A DNA stretch of 64,000 nucleotides from Ruminococcus sp. (GTDB lineage Bacteria > Bacillota > Clostridia > Oscillospirales > Ruminococcaceae). The stretch covers positions 101,495 to 165,494 of the forward strand of contig NZ_JAHZAX010000008.1 of NCBI RefSeq assembly GCF_019423705.1, written 5' to 3'. Under the pieces are notes generated by a model. The model was given only the letters and a program-made list of their open reading frames with translations. It did no database searches and was not told the DNA's origin. Of this stretch, positions 41,237-52,600 are shown piece by piece (within the stretch, counting starts at the first letter, position 1; each line of letters begins with the position of its first letter). Made by a program: the position numbers and the translations under genes.

Positions 41237-43462
41237 ATGGAATTAAAGGTATCTAAAAGCTCAAAAAGACTATACTCAGCCTTTATCGTAGCTATTGCAT
41301 CAGTATTGATGCCGATAGCGGTATATGGTATTGCCGTTGATTATAACCGCCTTCCCGTTGATGTAGTAAAGCGTATAAGCAAAGCTACACAATGGAAAGA
41401 TAGTATGAGAAATATGTCTTTCGGGCTGCTTAGCTGTGTCGCAAAATTCGTTGATTGGTGTGAACAAGCATTTAATCAAATACTGCGTTTCAATGTTAAA
41501 ACTCTTTTTGAAAAAGTATCTGGCATAACAAATACAAGCAGTTTAGTCTGGATCACGTTTTCTATATTTCTGATAATAGGTGCAATGGGTTTAATGCTAT
41601 TACCGGAAAAAGTGCGGATTAATGACTTTCTAAAAAATGTTCTCATTTCAGCAGCTCTTATAATCGCCCTTCCAACGCTCTTATCTGATCTTACAAGTTT
41701 AAAAAGAGCCGGCGTGTCTGATATCAACAAAATCCAATACAGCGATGATCAAAATGATTCGGATTATTCATATTCCCTGGGCGACATTCTGCTTCAGGAA
41801 AATATAATTGATATGGATAAAAGTGCATTAAATGGCAAATTAACTTATTACAGTTCAAGAAACCCTGAACCATACAGCGTATATGATCTTAATATAAACC
41901 AGTATGCAGCCAATGCTGACGGATGCTGGGACAAAGAAGTCGTAGATATCGAAAGATCAGAATCATCTCAGCGAAAATATGAAGATTTAACGTATGAAAA
42001 TATGGCAGAACTTATGGGAATTGATTATGAATATAGATACCTTAACCAAGTAATGCAGCGTATGTCCATCAATGAAGAACTTGATGGCGGCGTAGTATTT
42101 ACCTATACAGCCGTCACAGGCGTAGATCAAAGCGGACGGCCTATTGAGGAACAGAAAACTACAACGATCGCTGCGTACAGAACAAGTATCCTGTGGAAAC
42201 TTGGCTATCAGTCAGACGTGATCGAGGCAGGACTTACCGAACGTGTGAAATCATCACCAGATGTCGAGTCAGCGCTTTCTCTTCTCAAGGATAATGTAAT
42301 AAAAGCCAGGAACAGAGAATATAACCACAAAATAAGCCAGTCAGATAATAATTCTGTTTCGGGTCAGTACCAGTTTCAAAAGCTATTGTCACAAGAGGAT
42401 TATGATGACCTTGATCTTACCGACAAGATAGGACAGCTCATTACTGTCGGTTCGGGCGAAGAACACATATACAAATACACTTTCGATTTTTGGTATTCAT
42501 TTTTCTTCCTTCTTACCGTAGCAATTGCAATAATACTTGCAACATTTAAAATGGGCTCTATACTGTTTGATATTCTTATAACCCAACTGCTTGCCGATGT
42601 AGTTATTGCTTCTAGCGCCAATAACTCTGGCAGAACTAAACTTGTTATAAAGAATATCGTTTCATCTTACCTTGTTTTCATAGTTATAGCTTTTATGCTC
42701 AGAGTGTACATTCAATCAATAATCATAATCCATAGCTGGAATGGTTTGAATTACATAGCGCAGCTTATTCTTATTGCCTGCTTTGCTAAGGGCGTAATAT
42801 CTTGCCCAGACTTCATAACAAGGCTGATGGGTATTGACCCAGGAAACAAGAACAGTATGGGAACGATCTATGCGATGTCGTCAGTTGCTCGTGGAGCAGC
42901 AATGGGCGGCGCAGCCGCTTCACACGTTGCTGGAAGCACTATGGGTGCAGCCAGCGGCGCTGTTACTGGATTTGCCACCGGTGCTATTGCATCGTTTAAA
43001 AATGCAAAGAACAGCGGTCACGGTAATATATTCAGCTCTGCCGCATCCGTAGGCGGAGCACTTAAAAGCGGCGTATCCGGCTCTGTAAAGGGCTACAAGT
43101 CAGGAAGTGCTTTGCAGGGTGTACGATCTGCTGCTGTATATGCTAATCCAACAGGCACAAACACAACGGATACAAGCCCAATTAAATCATCCGAAAAACA
43201 AACGTCTGCAAACACAGCAACTGAAAAAACGGCTTCATCAGAAAAGACAGCATCATCAGCAACTATGGAACAGCAAACTAACACAATTGAAAAATCAAAA
43301 GCTGAGAACGTAACATCCAATATCGAAAAGGAGCAAACCTCTACTGTGCCGGAAAGTAAAGCCAACGTCACCGATACTTCTCCGAACACAACAGAAAACG
43401 CAACACAACCAAAGGGGCACGCATTAGATATAGCAGACCCAAAGGATAAAAAGGAGCTGTAA
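41237..43462 (+). CDS. VirB6/TrbL-like membrane channel protein
   Basis: Start ATG 41237 with AAGGAG upstream; the longer frame lacks RBS. 741 aa: helices at the N-terminus (LYSAFIVAIASVLMPIAVYG), a pair near 100-160, a large extracellular domain (about 170-400), then five or six helices (FFFLLTVAIAIILATF to LIACFAKGVISCPDFI), a Gly/Ala-rich stretch (RGAAMGGAAASHVAGSTMGA) and a Ser/Thr-rich tail. This matches polytopic VirB6/TrbL/Tcp-type proteins of Gram-positive conjugation systems. Confidence 0.82.
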   Translation: MELKVSKSSKRLYSAFIVAIASVLMPIAVYGIAVDYNRLPVDVVKRISKATQWKDSMRNMSFGLLSCVAKFVDWCEQAFNQILRFNVKTLFEKVSGITNTSSLVWITFSIFLIIGAMGLMLLPEKVRINDFLKNVLISAALIIALPTLLSDLTSLKRAGVSDINKIQYSDDQNDSDYSYSLGDILLQENIIDMDKSALNGKLTYYSSRNPEPYSVYDLNINQYAANADGCWDKEVVDIERSESSQRKYEDLTYENMAELMGIDYEYRYLNQVMQRMSINEELDGGVVFTYTAVTGVDQSGRPIEEQKTTTIAAYRTSILWKLGYQSDVIEAGLTERVKSSPDVESALSLLKDNVIKARNREYNHKISQSDNNSVSGQYQFQKLLSQEDYDDLDLTDKIGQLITVGSGEEHIYKYTFDFWYSFFFLLTVAIAIILATFKMGSILFDILITQLLADVVIASSANNSGRTKLVIKNIVSSYLVFIVIAFMLRVYIQSIIIIHSWNGLNYIAQLILIACFAKGVISCPDFITRLMGIDPGNKNSMGTIYAMSSVARGAAMGGAAASHVAGSTMGAASGAVTGFATGAIASFKNAKNSGHGNIFSSAASVGGALKSGVSGSVKGYKSGSALQGVRSAAVYANPTGTNTTDTSPIKSSEKQTSANTATEKTASSEKTASSATMEQQTNTIEKSKAENVTSNIEKEQTSTVPESKANVTDTSPNTTENATQPKGHALDIADPKDKKEL

Positions 43463-43464
43463 TA

Positions 43465-43818
43465 ATGGGAACTGTACCTAAGTCTACCAAAGCTGACGTT
43501 AAACTTGTAATGGGTCTATCCGCCCAAAGGATCGCTATTTGCATAGTTGTAGGGTTAATATCATTTTCAATTTGCCAAGAATTTATTACGAATAGTATCC
43601 TGCAAGTCGCCGTATCAATTATATTCATCATCATATCATTGATACTCTCAGGCAAGTCACCGACAAATCCTCAAATCACCTTTGCAAAAGGTCTTATCTT
43701 GTTTGTTTTTCATTTTTTAGAGCCAAAAACATTCTATGGACAGGATACGGATGAATACCGACTTTACAAAGAAAAGGAGGCTAAAAAGAATGTCAAGAAA
43801 AAAAGCTGCAAAGACTAA
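43465..43818 (+). CDS. VirB3/PrgI-like membrane protein
   Basis: 117 aa, two hydrophobic segments (RIAICIVVGLISFSICQEF, ILQVAVSIIFIIISLILSG) and a basic C-terminus. Size, topology and position directly before VirB4 match the VirB3/PrgI subunit. It overlaps virB4 by 29 nt. Confidence 0.8.
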   Translation: MGTVPKSTKADVKLVMGLSAQRIAICIVVGLISFSICQEFITNSILQVAVSIIFIIISLILSGKSPTNPQITFAKGLILFVFHFLEPKTFYGQDTDEYRLYKEKEAKKNVKKKSCKD

Positions 43819-46402
43819 AACCGCTACGATCAGTTACTCACAATGCCTTGACTTCCTTATAAATGTAAAAGAGTATTGTGGAAATGGATTGATAAAGCTG
43901 GAATATAAAAACAAGCAAGTTGAATTAGCCTGTGTAATGCAAATATCCGGCATTGATATTTTTCATTATTCGGAAGAAGATATTTTTGCTGTTTGCAACA
44001 ATTTTGCCAGAGCTACTAACGCACTAAATCTGCCTCATAAATATATTTTCTCAGACAAGCACCCCGATCTTGAGCAGCAGCTCACATATCTTGAGTACAA
44101 AAGCAACAAATCGCAGAATTTCTCAAAGGCATTCATAGATAAGCAGATAGCGATCACCAAAAAAGCCTCTAGTGAGCAACGTGACCGACTTGCATATCTT
44201 ATTGTTTATGCTAAAGAAGATCAGGAGGATCAGCTTATTAAGGCTTGCCAACGGTATATATCGCATATGACAGATACGTCAATAAAGCTTTGCTCAAGGA
44301 GTGAGATCAGCTATATATTCAGAAAGCACCTGTGCTGCGCCGATCATCAAAAAGGCAACTCCAAGTCTATCCATCCGCTTAAATATATAAAGCACCAGGG
44401 CTATGCGGTCATTGATGGCAATTATGTAACCTCTCTTATCGTTAATGACTATCCTGCTACTATAAAGAGTCTGGAGCTTGCAAGTATCATCCAACAGCTT
44501 CAAGGTATTACGGTGATGCTTGATGTTGACAGCAAAAGCAAGTCTGTGGTCCTCAAAGAACTGAAAAATAGTATGAAAGAACTTAGAAGCAGATTTACAA
44601 TAAATCGAAGTGATGATGAAGACCTAGACACTCAAACTGAGCTTGATAAACTGACTCTTATACGTGAAAATATCAAAAATGGCAATGAACAGATGTTATA
44701 CATAACTCTGCGCATCATAATTTCAGAGACATCGCTCGATAAGCTTAATGATAAATGTGAAATAATATCACAGCTTCTTGACGATGAAGGTATTTCTTGT
44801 TTTGTACCTTTCAATGAAATGACGGAAGAGTACATTAACCTAATACGTCACAATAATATAGCAAACACACCATTCCCTTTGCACGACACATATAAAATGC
44901 AATATCCATTTTACTACCAGCAACATCTTGATGATAAAGCATTTATCTTCGGAAAGACTAGGACCGGTGGTCTTGTAGCCGTAGATTTCTTTGCAAGAGA
45001 CTCATACAGGCAATCATTTGATATGATGTTTATCGGTGTAAAAGGCTCTGGTAAGTCTGCTACGCTAAAGTCATTGGCTCGTGATTATATATCTTTGGGT
45101 AATAAGATAATGGTTTTGGATATTGAGTCTGAGTATGCCGAGTTAGCTAAAATGTTCGGCGGTCAAGTCATAAGATTGAATAAAAACTCAACGCTTAATG
45201 TACTCCAGTTGAGAAAAACCATTGACTCATCCCGAGAAGATGACGCCAGCAACGAGACCAATTACGCATCGGAGCTCTCAAGAATAATTACTTTCTTCTA
45301 TCAGTACGCTCCTTCGATCAGCGAAATGGAAGCAGAGGAGCTTAAAGATGTCATTCAAACTACATTTCTTGAAAAGGGTATAACTGAATCAACAGACGTA
45401 TCACTTCTTGCGCCGGAACAATTTCCTATTTTCTCAGATGTATTGCATACAATACGTCACAAATTATACGGCAGCGATCAGACATACAATCATCTTACTC
45501 CAAGAAAAATTGATATATACGAAAAGCTTGAAACTATTGTCAAGCAACTTGCAGAAGGTATATATGCCTCAATGTTTAATGGTTACTCCAACGTCAATAT
45601 CGACAACTCAAACTTAATCGTATTTGATGTTAAATCTCTTTCGGATATGGATGAACGTATTTACAACGCACAGCTTTTCAATATTCTCACTCTTATGTGG
45701 TCGGAAACCTGTCAGAACGTCGCACACAATAACGCTATTACTAATCCGTTCGACAGGCGATATGTTATTTCCTTGATCGATGAGGCGCACCGTTTTATCA
45801 ATTCAAGAAATCCTCAAGTTACCGACTTCATTGAAAAGCTTGTCCGCCGAACACGAAAGTATGACGCTTCCTTATGGTTTGCCTCACAATCTATCAGCGA
45901 TTTTAATCCCTCCGGCAGCTCTGAAGGAGCGGAAAAGATAAGAGTCATTTTTCAGCTTGTACAATACAAACTTATCTTCAAACAGTCTTCAAATACAGCT
46001 GCTGTACTGCACGAATACTTTCCTCAGTTTACAATGTCAGAGCTTAACTCTGCATCAGAATTCGAGCCTGGTGAAATGCTGATGTCACTTGGTTCAGGGC
46101 GGAATAAGCTCCATTGCAAACGTTATATTGATGATGCAACAATGCTTTACATAGGAAATTCCCGTGACAGAGAAGAAATAATCCATCACATTTTTGAAGA
46201 ACTTTATAACGAATTTACTGTCGAAGAATATGCCGAAAGGATATTCGCCGTAAAGGATCACTTCCATAAAGCTTTTACAGACGAAGTTTTTGAAGTGCTT
46301 GGATACAAACCATATGATAGTGATATGCTGTATAACATTGTCTATAACTCAGTAGGAAAACTTATTGACGAGTACATTGGCAAGAGAAAAGAGGTGCAAT
46401 AG
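43790..46402 (+). CDS. virB4: VirB4-like conjugation ATPase
   Basis: ATG 43790 with AAGGAGG upstream; the longer frame starts inside the previous gene. 870 aa. Walker A at about 417-424 (GVKGSGKSATLK), Walker B near 655 (VISLIDEAHRFI) and an arginine-finger-type segment (RRTRKYDASLWFASQS). The motor of the type IV secretion channel, docked on the VirB3/B6-like proteins encoded just upstream. Confidence 0.95.
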   Translation: MSRKKAAKTKTATISYSQCLDFLINVKEYCGNGLIKLEYKNKQVELACVMQISGIDIFHYSEEDIFAVCNNFARATNALNLPHKYIFSDKHPDLEQQLTYLEYKSNKSQNFSKAFIDKQIAITKKASSEQRDRLAYLIVYAKEDQEDQLIKACQRYISHMTDTSIKLCSRSEISYIFRKHLCCADHQKGNSKSIHPLKYIKHQGYAVIDGNYVTSLIVNDYPATIKSLELASIIQQLQGITVMLDVDSKSKSVVLKELKNSMKELRSRFTINRSDDEDLDTQTELDKLTLIRENIKNGNEQMLYITLRIIISETSLDKLNDKCEIISQLLDDEGISCFVPFNEMTEEYINLIRHNNIANTPFPLHDTYKMQYPFYYQQHLDDKAFIFGKTRTGGLVAVDFFARDSYRQSFDMMFIGVKGSGKSATLKSLARDYISLGNKIMVLDIESEYAELAKMFGGQVIRLNKNSTLNVLQLRKTIDSSREDDASNETNYASELSRIITFFYQYAPSISEMEAEELKDVIQTTFLEKGITESTDVSLLAPEQFPIFSDVLHTIRHKLYGSDQTYNHLTPRKIDIYEKLETIVKQLAEGIYASMFNGYSNVNIDNSNLIVFDVKSLSDMDERIYNAQLFNILTLMWSETCQNVAHNNAITNPFDRRYVISLIDEAHRFINSRNPQVTDFIEKLVRRTRKYDASLWFASQSISDFNPSGSSEGAEKIRVIFQLVQYKLIFKQSSNTAAVLHEYFPQFTMSELNSASEFEPGEMLMSLGSGRNKLHCKRYIDDATMLYIGNSRDREEIIHHIFEELYNEFTVEEYAERIFAVKDHFHKAFTDEVFEVLGYKPYDSDMLYNIVYNSVGKLIDEYIGKRKEVQ

Positions 46403-47575
46403 ATGACTGATGCTAGGAAATCAAATCTTATATACATCGCATTTATATGCACCGTAATACCGCTTATAGTCATTTTATTTGCGCTAAGTAAAACCAAAGA
46501 GCGTGACAATATGTCGGTGGATTATAACAAGACCTTTGATATAGGCGGTTATACGGTAAAAATTACAGATTGTATTTACTTTTCGGATACACAAGAGATA
46601 ACATTTTCATATAAATACAAGCCCAAAACTTCTGAACCAACAAATAGCGCACCTGAAATATATGCAATAACATACACCAAAGAGGGCAAGACTAATCAGC
46701 CGATCAAGTATGATATAACCAATCTGACGTCTGAGGAACAGCGAATAAATTGTAAAGATATCGGCTCTCATATCTATTATATTACGGTCAATATTAGTTC
46801 CAAAGAGCCAGATTACTACGACGATGACACGATCGATGAGTTTGGTGACATTATAAAGGGTGACTTCCACGAAGGAAAAAAGTACAATTTTTATGTCCAA
46901 ATTGACCTCCGAGATATGACAGCAATGACACAAAACGCCTATCAAACATACACAACGGCACCACCAGTCAGCACTACAACAGAATCAATACAGCAAATCG
47001 ACCTTGATCCAGAAGGCACTTTTGTAATTACAACCACAACAACTTCTGAAGAAGTTACAACAACTACCTCAACCTCGACTGTCACAACGACGACAAAAAC
47101 AGAGACAAAAATAGAAACATCAGGTGAAACCAAGGTTGTCACCGCAGCACCTAGCAGCGATGATCATTATAATAATTATTACAATGATTATTCCTATAAC
47201 AATAATTTTGACGATCACAACAATCAGGAAACACCCGAGAATAATACTCCCTACACTACGGAGAGTACACAAACGACCTATGAACATACCACAACAACTG
47301 CATATACACCACCCGTTATTAAAGGGTTGAGAATTGAAAGTGATTACACTAACAATGACGTGCATTTATCAACTGGCAATTCCACAACATTACGACCTGT
47401 TATAACACCAAACAATGCAGAAAGCAAAATCATATGGGAGTCAAACAGGACTGACATTGCCGAGGTAGACAACAGCGGAAAAGTTACTGCAAAATCAAAA
47501 GGAAAAGCAATAATCATCGCAAGAGCTGATGATAACTCGTCAATTACTGCAAGCTGTATGATTACTGTTGAATAG
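46403..47575 (+). CDS. Membrane-anchored Big_2 protein with Thr-rich stalk
   Basis: 390 aa. One N-terminal membrane helix (SNLIYIAFICTVIPLIVILF), a beta domain (~40-175), a long Thr-rich stalk (about 190-315, TTTTTSEEVTTTT-like, with Asn/Tyr-rich patch NNYYNDYSYNNNFDD), and a C-terminal bacterial Ig-like group 2 domain (VTPNNAESKIIWESN, VDNSGKVTAKSKGKAIIIA). Adjacent to virB4. It probably presents a domain outside the cell as part of the mating apparatus. Confidence 0.75.
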   Translation: MTDARKSNLIYIAFICTVIPLIVILFALSKTKERDNMSVDYNKTFDIGGYTVKITDCIYFSDTQEITFSYKYKPKTSEPTNSAPEIYAITYTKEGKTNQPIKYDITNLTSEEQRINCKDIGSHIYYITVNISSKEPDYYDDDTIDEFGDIIKGDFHEGKKYNFYVQIDLRDMTAMTQNAYQTYTTAPPVSTTTESIQQIDLDPEGTFVITTTTTSEEVTTTTSTSTVTTTTKTETKIETSGETKVVTAAPSSDDHYNNYYNDYSYNNNFDDHNNQETPENNTPYTTESTQTTYEHTTTTAYTPPVIKGLRIESDYTNNDVHLSTGNSTTLRPVITPNNAESKIIWESNRTDIAEVDNSGKVTAKSKGKAIIIARADDNSSITASCMITVE

Positions 47576-47585
47576 GAGAACAACG

Positions 47586-48212
47586 ATGAATGAAGAACTG
47601 ATTTATGAATACCCAACATCCACAGAACGGCAACAAGTGCTGAACGAGATTGATAAAGTGCCATTTGATGACCTGAACAGAACGAAGATAAAACCTCTGA
47701 TACTTGCTTTAGCTGGATTTGCTCTGATCTTTGTATCAGGCATTTTTTCATCACCCACTATCACAAACATTATTTTCATAGTTGCCTTGATAACAATTAT
47801 AATATCATTTGCTATAATGAAAAATATACTTAACAATCGAGCAACAGGGCTCATCATTACTGCATATGAATCACATATGCAGCTAACATCACTTGATAAT
47901 CTTAATAAGTATTTCAAACGAACATTGAATGTACAGTACAATGACATAGTTTATTGTGGATTATCTAAAGATTGCACTACTGTCACAATGATATACAGAA
48001 CAGAAAACAGTTCCGAGGAATGCTCAAATACAAATGAAACAGTAACTAACGAGCTTAATGGAACTTTCACTTTTCGCATAATACCTTACTCATACGAGCA
48101 ATATTTTTTCTTATACATTGCTCCCCAACTTTTTAAAGTTCAAACAAAAGGCTGGAAAATAGCCAAACGTTTTGGTACGGAGTATGAGTATGCCGAAAAA
48201 TATTTGCAGTAA
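47586..48212 (+). CDS. Membrane protein with large cytoplasmic domain
   Basis: ATG 47586 with AGGAG upstream. 208 aa with two adjacent helices (ILALAGFALIFVSGIF, IIFIVALITIIISFAIM) and a C-terminal ~120-residue domain (YHSHMQLTSLDNLNKYFK-like, TFRIIPYSYEQYFFLYIA). This topology occurs in small ICE proteins of unknown role. In the transfer operon. Confidence 0.62.
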   Translation: MNEELIYEYPTSTERQQVLNEIDKVPFDDLNRTKIKPLILALAGFALIFVSGIFSSPTITNIIFIVALITIIISFAIMKNILNNRATGLIITAYESHMQLTSLDNLNKYFKRTLNVQYNDIVYCGLSKDCTTVTMIYRTENSSEECSNTNETVTNELNGTFTFRIIPYSYEQYFFLYIAPQLFKVQTKGWKIAKRFGTEYEYAEKYLQ

Positions 48213-48235
48213 ATAATAAACGGAGGTAAAAATTA

Positions 48236-48535
48236 ATGCCATTTAACAGTAAAAACAACAAGATAACAGTTAAAGGTTTTCTTTCAAGCGAACTTATCGA
48301 CGTTCCAAATGCAAGCTATGCCATTACATTCAACATAAAAGTTCCACGTCCTGCTGAAACAGGAAAAAGAGTTTTTTATGATGAATTTATGATATATGCT
48401 TGCGACAGAAGAAATGTTACTAATGCAAAAGCAAACCTTACAGTCGGCGTTTCTGTCAAAATAACCGGAGAATTGAGAGTTTGGCACGATGGCACATACA
48501 AAATCTGCGCCAATGATCTTCAACCAATCTGGTGA
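48236..48535 (+). CDS. OB-fold single-strand DNA-binding-like protein
   Basis: 99 aa of alternating beta strands (KITVKGFLSSELIDVPNASY, FNIKVPRP, VSVKITGELRVWHDGTYKI), resembling a minimal single-stranded DNA-binding OB fold. RBS GGAGG. The position before the relaxosome genes suits protection of transferred ssDNA; the C-terminus lacks the acidic SSB tail. Confidence 0.62.
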   Translation: MPFNSKNNKITVKGFLSSELIDVPNASYAITFNIKVPRPAETGKRVFYDEFMIYACDRRNVTNAKANLTVGVSVKITGELRVWHDGTYKICANDLQPIW

Positions 48536-48540
48536 AAACT

Positions 48541-48915
48541 ATGGATATAAAATTAAGAATATCTGATGAAAACCTACTAAAAAAGATCGACGAAGCAATT
48601 GAAAAGGAGGGCTTTTCGTCGAGAAATCAGTTTATAAATCACATAATTAAGCTATATATTACGTCACGAGATACATTTTTTCTTGGTGCATTTTCTCCTG
48701 TAATGAGGGAAATATGCAAAGAAAACATAGCTGAACAACAAAAGATAAATGAACATCTTCTCAAAAATATAGAGCGGATTATGATAAAAATTCTTGAATC
48801 AACAACTGATATTCGTGGAATTTTCTATGCTGATCTCACACGAAATGAAACCGAAAATGAAGTATCAAATGACAAAGATGTAGATCAAACTATTCTTTCT
48901 TCGGAAGATATATGA
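48541..48915 (+). CDS. Ribbon-helix-helix relaxosome accessory protein 1
   Basis: ATG 48541. 124 aa: N-terminal RHH fold (MDIKLRISDENLLKKIDEAI, EKEGFSSRNQFINHIIKLYI), followed by a helical region and an acidic tail. It lies right before the iteron array, to which RHH proteins typically bind. MobC/TraY-like role inferred. Confidence 0.7.
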   Translation: MDIKLRISDENLLKKIDEAIEKEGFSSRNQFINHIIKLYITSRDTFFLGAFSPVMREICKENIAEQQKINEHLLKNIERIMIKILESTTDIRGIFYADLTRNETENEVSNDKDVDQTILSSEDI

Positions 48916-48923
48916 AAATAGCC

Positions 48924-49071
48924 GTATGGCATTGTACAGAAACAGTATGGTTTGATACAGAAATGTTATGGCATCACACAGAAATGATACAGCTATGTAC
49001 AGAACTTTCCGTATAATGTAAATATTCTTATGGCATTATACAGAAAACGTATGGCGTTATACAGCAAAATG
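48924..49071. repeat. 21-bp iteron array, part of the candidate oriT
   Basis: Seven degenerate units with period 20-21 bp, consensus near GTATGGCATTATACAGAAA: starts at 48924, 48945, 48966, 48987, 49008 (weak), 49029 and 49049. Two helical turns per unit puts them on one DNA face. Between two RHH genes and upstream of the relaxase. Confidence 0.78.
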
Positions 49072-49080
49072 TGCGAAAAT

Positions 49081-49140
49081 GCCCCACTTTTAGGACGGAT
49101 AAAGCTCGGTACTACCGAGCTTTCCAATGGCACGTGGGGC
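49081..49140. other. Hairpin pair, candidate oriT nick region
   Basis: Nested inverted repeats: GCCCCAC (49081-49087) with GTGGGGC (49134-49140), enclosing AAAGCTCGG/CCGAGCTTT (49101-49123). Together with the iterons and the downstream RHH and MobL genes this is the likely origin of transfer. The nick site is not determined. Confidence 0.68.
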
Positions 49141-49235
49141 GTGCCTTTATGCTCTTGTAGCTCTCCAGGACTGTTTGGACTCACTAGCAAAGGTGAAATT
49201 ACATATATTTGGATATAACACAAAGGAGGTATCTG

Positions 49236-49589
49236 ATGAAAAAAACGATCACTCTGACAGATGAAAGTAACCAGCTTCTCAAGCAATTGGCTACTAACAA
49301 TGATACAACGGAATCGAAGATCGTCAAGTGGGCGATTGAGGAATACGCCGACAGAGATAACCGCACCAATGACACAAATAAGATCATCGACTTGAAAAGC
49401 CGGATAATCAAAATACAAGAACAGAATTTTCATCTTCTCAACTTGCTCAATTCTTTAATTGAAAAAATGGACTTTGACGATGGTTACTTCTCAGCAGAAG
49501 AGCTTCCCTGTCATTGGTACGATGAAAGCAAAAAAGAATATCATCAGAAGCAATTGAGGAACAGATTAGAGTCCCTGAATAATAAATAA
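49236..49589 (+). CDS. Ribbon-helix-helix relaxosome accessory protein 2
   Basis: ATG 49236 with AAAGGAGG 7 nt upstream. 117 aa: N-terminal RHH (MKKTITLTDESNQLLKQLAT, TESKIVKWAIEEYADRD), a coiled-coil-like middle and a charged end. It lies 11 bp before the relaxase gene, typical of MobC-like nicking accessory proteins. Confidence 0.72.
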   Translation: MKKTITLTDESNQLLKQLATNNDTTESKIVKWAIEEYADRDNRTNDTNKIIDLKSRIIKIQEQNFHLLNLLNSLIEKMDFDDGYFSAEELPCHWYDESKKEYHQKQLRNRLESLNNK

Positions 49590-49600
49590 GGAGCAATGAA

Positions 49601-52600
49601 ATGTCAACACCGGCAGTAGTCTTCTCACTTGGCTTCACATATAATTGGGCGATCGGCGGATACGACTTTCTCGAATATATGGATCGACCTGAAGCCTTCG
49701 ATAAAACTAAACATCTTGAAGATGAATATAAAGATTTCATAGACTATATGTCAAACAAAGAAAAGTCTGATGGACTATTCAATGCAGACTCCGATCTGCT
49801 CAATGAAGAAGACAAGAACAGATATCGTGAACTGGAAACAGTAAGCAGAGCTGCTGGATGCCCAAAGTACTACGGAGTTGTTTCCTTTGATGACAATTTT
49901 CTACTTGAAAATGGAATAAAGACCGCAGACGGAAAACTTGATATACACCGAATCAAAGAACTTGGACGTGAAGGTATCAATGCAATGATATCCACATCAA
50001 ACAAGCTTGACAACGATAACGTATATTGGACTGGCGCTATCCATACCAATACGGATAATGTACATATACATTTTTCTATTTGCGAATATGAGCGGCGTGA
50101 GGATCGCTGTAAGGTATATCGTGACAAGGATTGTATAGAAGTCAAAGCATTTGATAAGCTCAAATCAAAAATAGTGAACAGAGTCCTAGGATGTGATTAT
50201 TCCAAACAGCTTACTGAGCTCGAGAGAAGCGTTATTAAGGCTGATCTCGGTAAAGGATATTCCTCTTGCAGAGAACAGCTAATACAACTTGCCGATAAGT
50301 TACCTCCAGAAGGTGGCTGGCAATATGGGAGGCCCAAAATGAAGCCCTACCGAACAGCTATTGACAGAACAGTTGACTCAATAATATCTTCTGATGCTCA
50401 ACTGTCTGATGCCTGGCAAAGATATAATAAAATGCTGGATGAAAGGACAGAGTATTTAAGAAAAATCTATGGTGAGGGCGAACGGCATCTTTACTGCAAC
50501 TTTAAGACAAACAGAATAGAGAATTTTTATAAAGAGCTTGGTAATCAACTTTTAGGTGATCTCACACCGATAGCAGAACAGATCAGAGCATCTGCCCTGC
50601 CGCAGGCTCATCCTCCCGAAAATAAAAAAGTATCAGCTTTTTTGCCCGGCATACCTGATGACATTTATGCTGGATATTTTGATCCATCTGAAAATGAAAT
50701 GCCGAACAGCTTGTATGCTAACTACAACGATGACAAATACGATCAACAGATCGAGCTCGATGCTCATCTTTCCGAAAAGAATTTGGATTATGACGAACAG
50801 TTTTTTTATAACGACGATCTGGTCCTTTACGCAGATGAAATTGATCATCCTACCGAAAAGAAAACAGAATCGCCAGCGTCTCGGATCGAATGGAGCAAGA
50901 AATACAAACTGTCGCTTGATTATATGTATGGGAAATCAGAGGGAGAACAGACCATCGTAGAAAAAGACGCTCGTAAAGCTCTTAGCTTGCTGCTTGAGGA
51001 AAGTCGCTCAGGAAATATTCTTGCGACTCACGATCTTGGCAAGTTATATTCTAAGATGCTCAAAGACGAGCCGAACAGTTCAGAATTGTCTACACAGTAT
51101 TACGAGAAGGCGTTGCAGAAATTTGAGGAACTGCTTAAACGTCATAATTCAAAATGGGAAACATCTTATCTCAACTATCGGATAGGCAAAATGTACGACA
51201 ATGGTCTTGGTACAGACCAGGATCACACGGTTACACGACAGCACTATGAAGCCGCCAACGACAACAAATATGCGTATTTTTCACTCGGCAATATGTACAA
51301 GTATGGCACAGGCGTTGAGATCGATATGACCAAAGCAGTCGAGTATTATCAAAAAGCCGTAAAATGTAAAGGAGGTATGCCGTATGCAAGTTACGCTTTA
51401 GGAAAAGCATACGAAACAGGACACGGCGTATCCGCTGATACACAGAAGGCCTATAAGTTGTATTCGAGTGCATTATCAAGCTTTGAAGCAATGTACAGAA
51501 AAAATCAAGGCGAAAATCTTTGCTATAAAATTGGCATTATGTATATGAATGGTCAAGGAACAGTTCCGGATATGGAGAGGGCGGAACAGTATCTTCTTGA
51601 GTCAAATAAATCAGACAATGTTTATGCAAAGTACGCACTTGGAAAGCTCTATATGACCGCTGAAAAGCTTGATGTGGCTAAAGCTGAAAATTATCTGAAG
51701 CAATTCATTGAACTTGATACAGATGAATCAGGCATTGGTTCTTATACTCTTGGAAAACTATATCTTATGCAGGATCGCATTGGTGAGGCTGAACAGCTAT
51801 TTATTAGGTCAGCAGCAAGCGGCAATGTATATTCGGCTTTTTCACTAGGCAAGATGTATATGTCAGAAGAACTCCAGGATAACAATAAAGCCGAACAGTA
51901 TCTAAAGCAGTATATCGCCGGTTCAGATGATCAACTCGGTATCGGTTATTATACTCTTGGAAAGCTATATCTGACTCAAGATCGCATAGTCGAAGCCGAA
52001 CAGTCCTTTATCAAGTCAGCTGACAAAAATAATGCCTATGCAGCATTTGCTCTTGGAAGAATGTATCTGACGCAGGATCGCATAGACGAAGCCGAACAGT
52101 ACCTTATTTCATCCGCCGAAAAAGAAAATCCGTATGCTGCATATAGGCTTGGAAAACTGTATCTTACTGAGGATAGACTTGATTATCAAAAGGCTGCACA
52201 ATACCTAAAAATCAGCGCCGATACAACAAACAATGAATATGCTCAGTATACATTAGGCAAAATTTATCTTTCTTCGGAATGCTATGACAGAGATATGGCT
52301 GAAAAATATCTGATGGAGTCTGCTGGTCAGAACAATCCTTATGCGCAGCTACGTCTAGCAATGCTTTATAGTTCTGAAAACAAATACAAACAGGCCGAAT
52401 ACTGGCTTAAATTATCCGCTCAAAATGGGAATGATTATGCTAAACAGCTTCTTGAGAATCGTATTGAGTGCCGGACAACCAAAGTTCAGCTTGCCAGCAC
52501 GACGAACAGCGTTTTAAGACGTCTTTATAGCGATATGCTTTGCAAGACTCAGCAGCTTTTAGCTGAGGCAGAGCGTGACGAACAGGAGCAGAAATACAAA

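Noticed and set aside
49030..49218. 62-codon plus-strand ORF
   Set aside because: It lies across the iterons and oriT hairpins, starts inside a repeat, and has no RBS.
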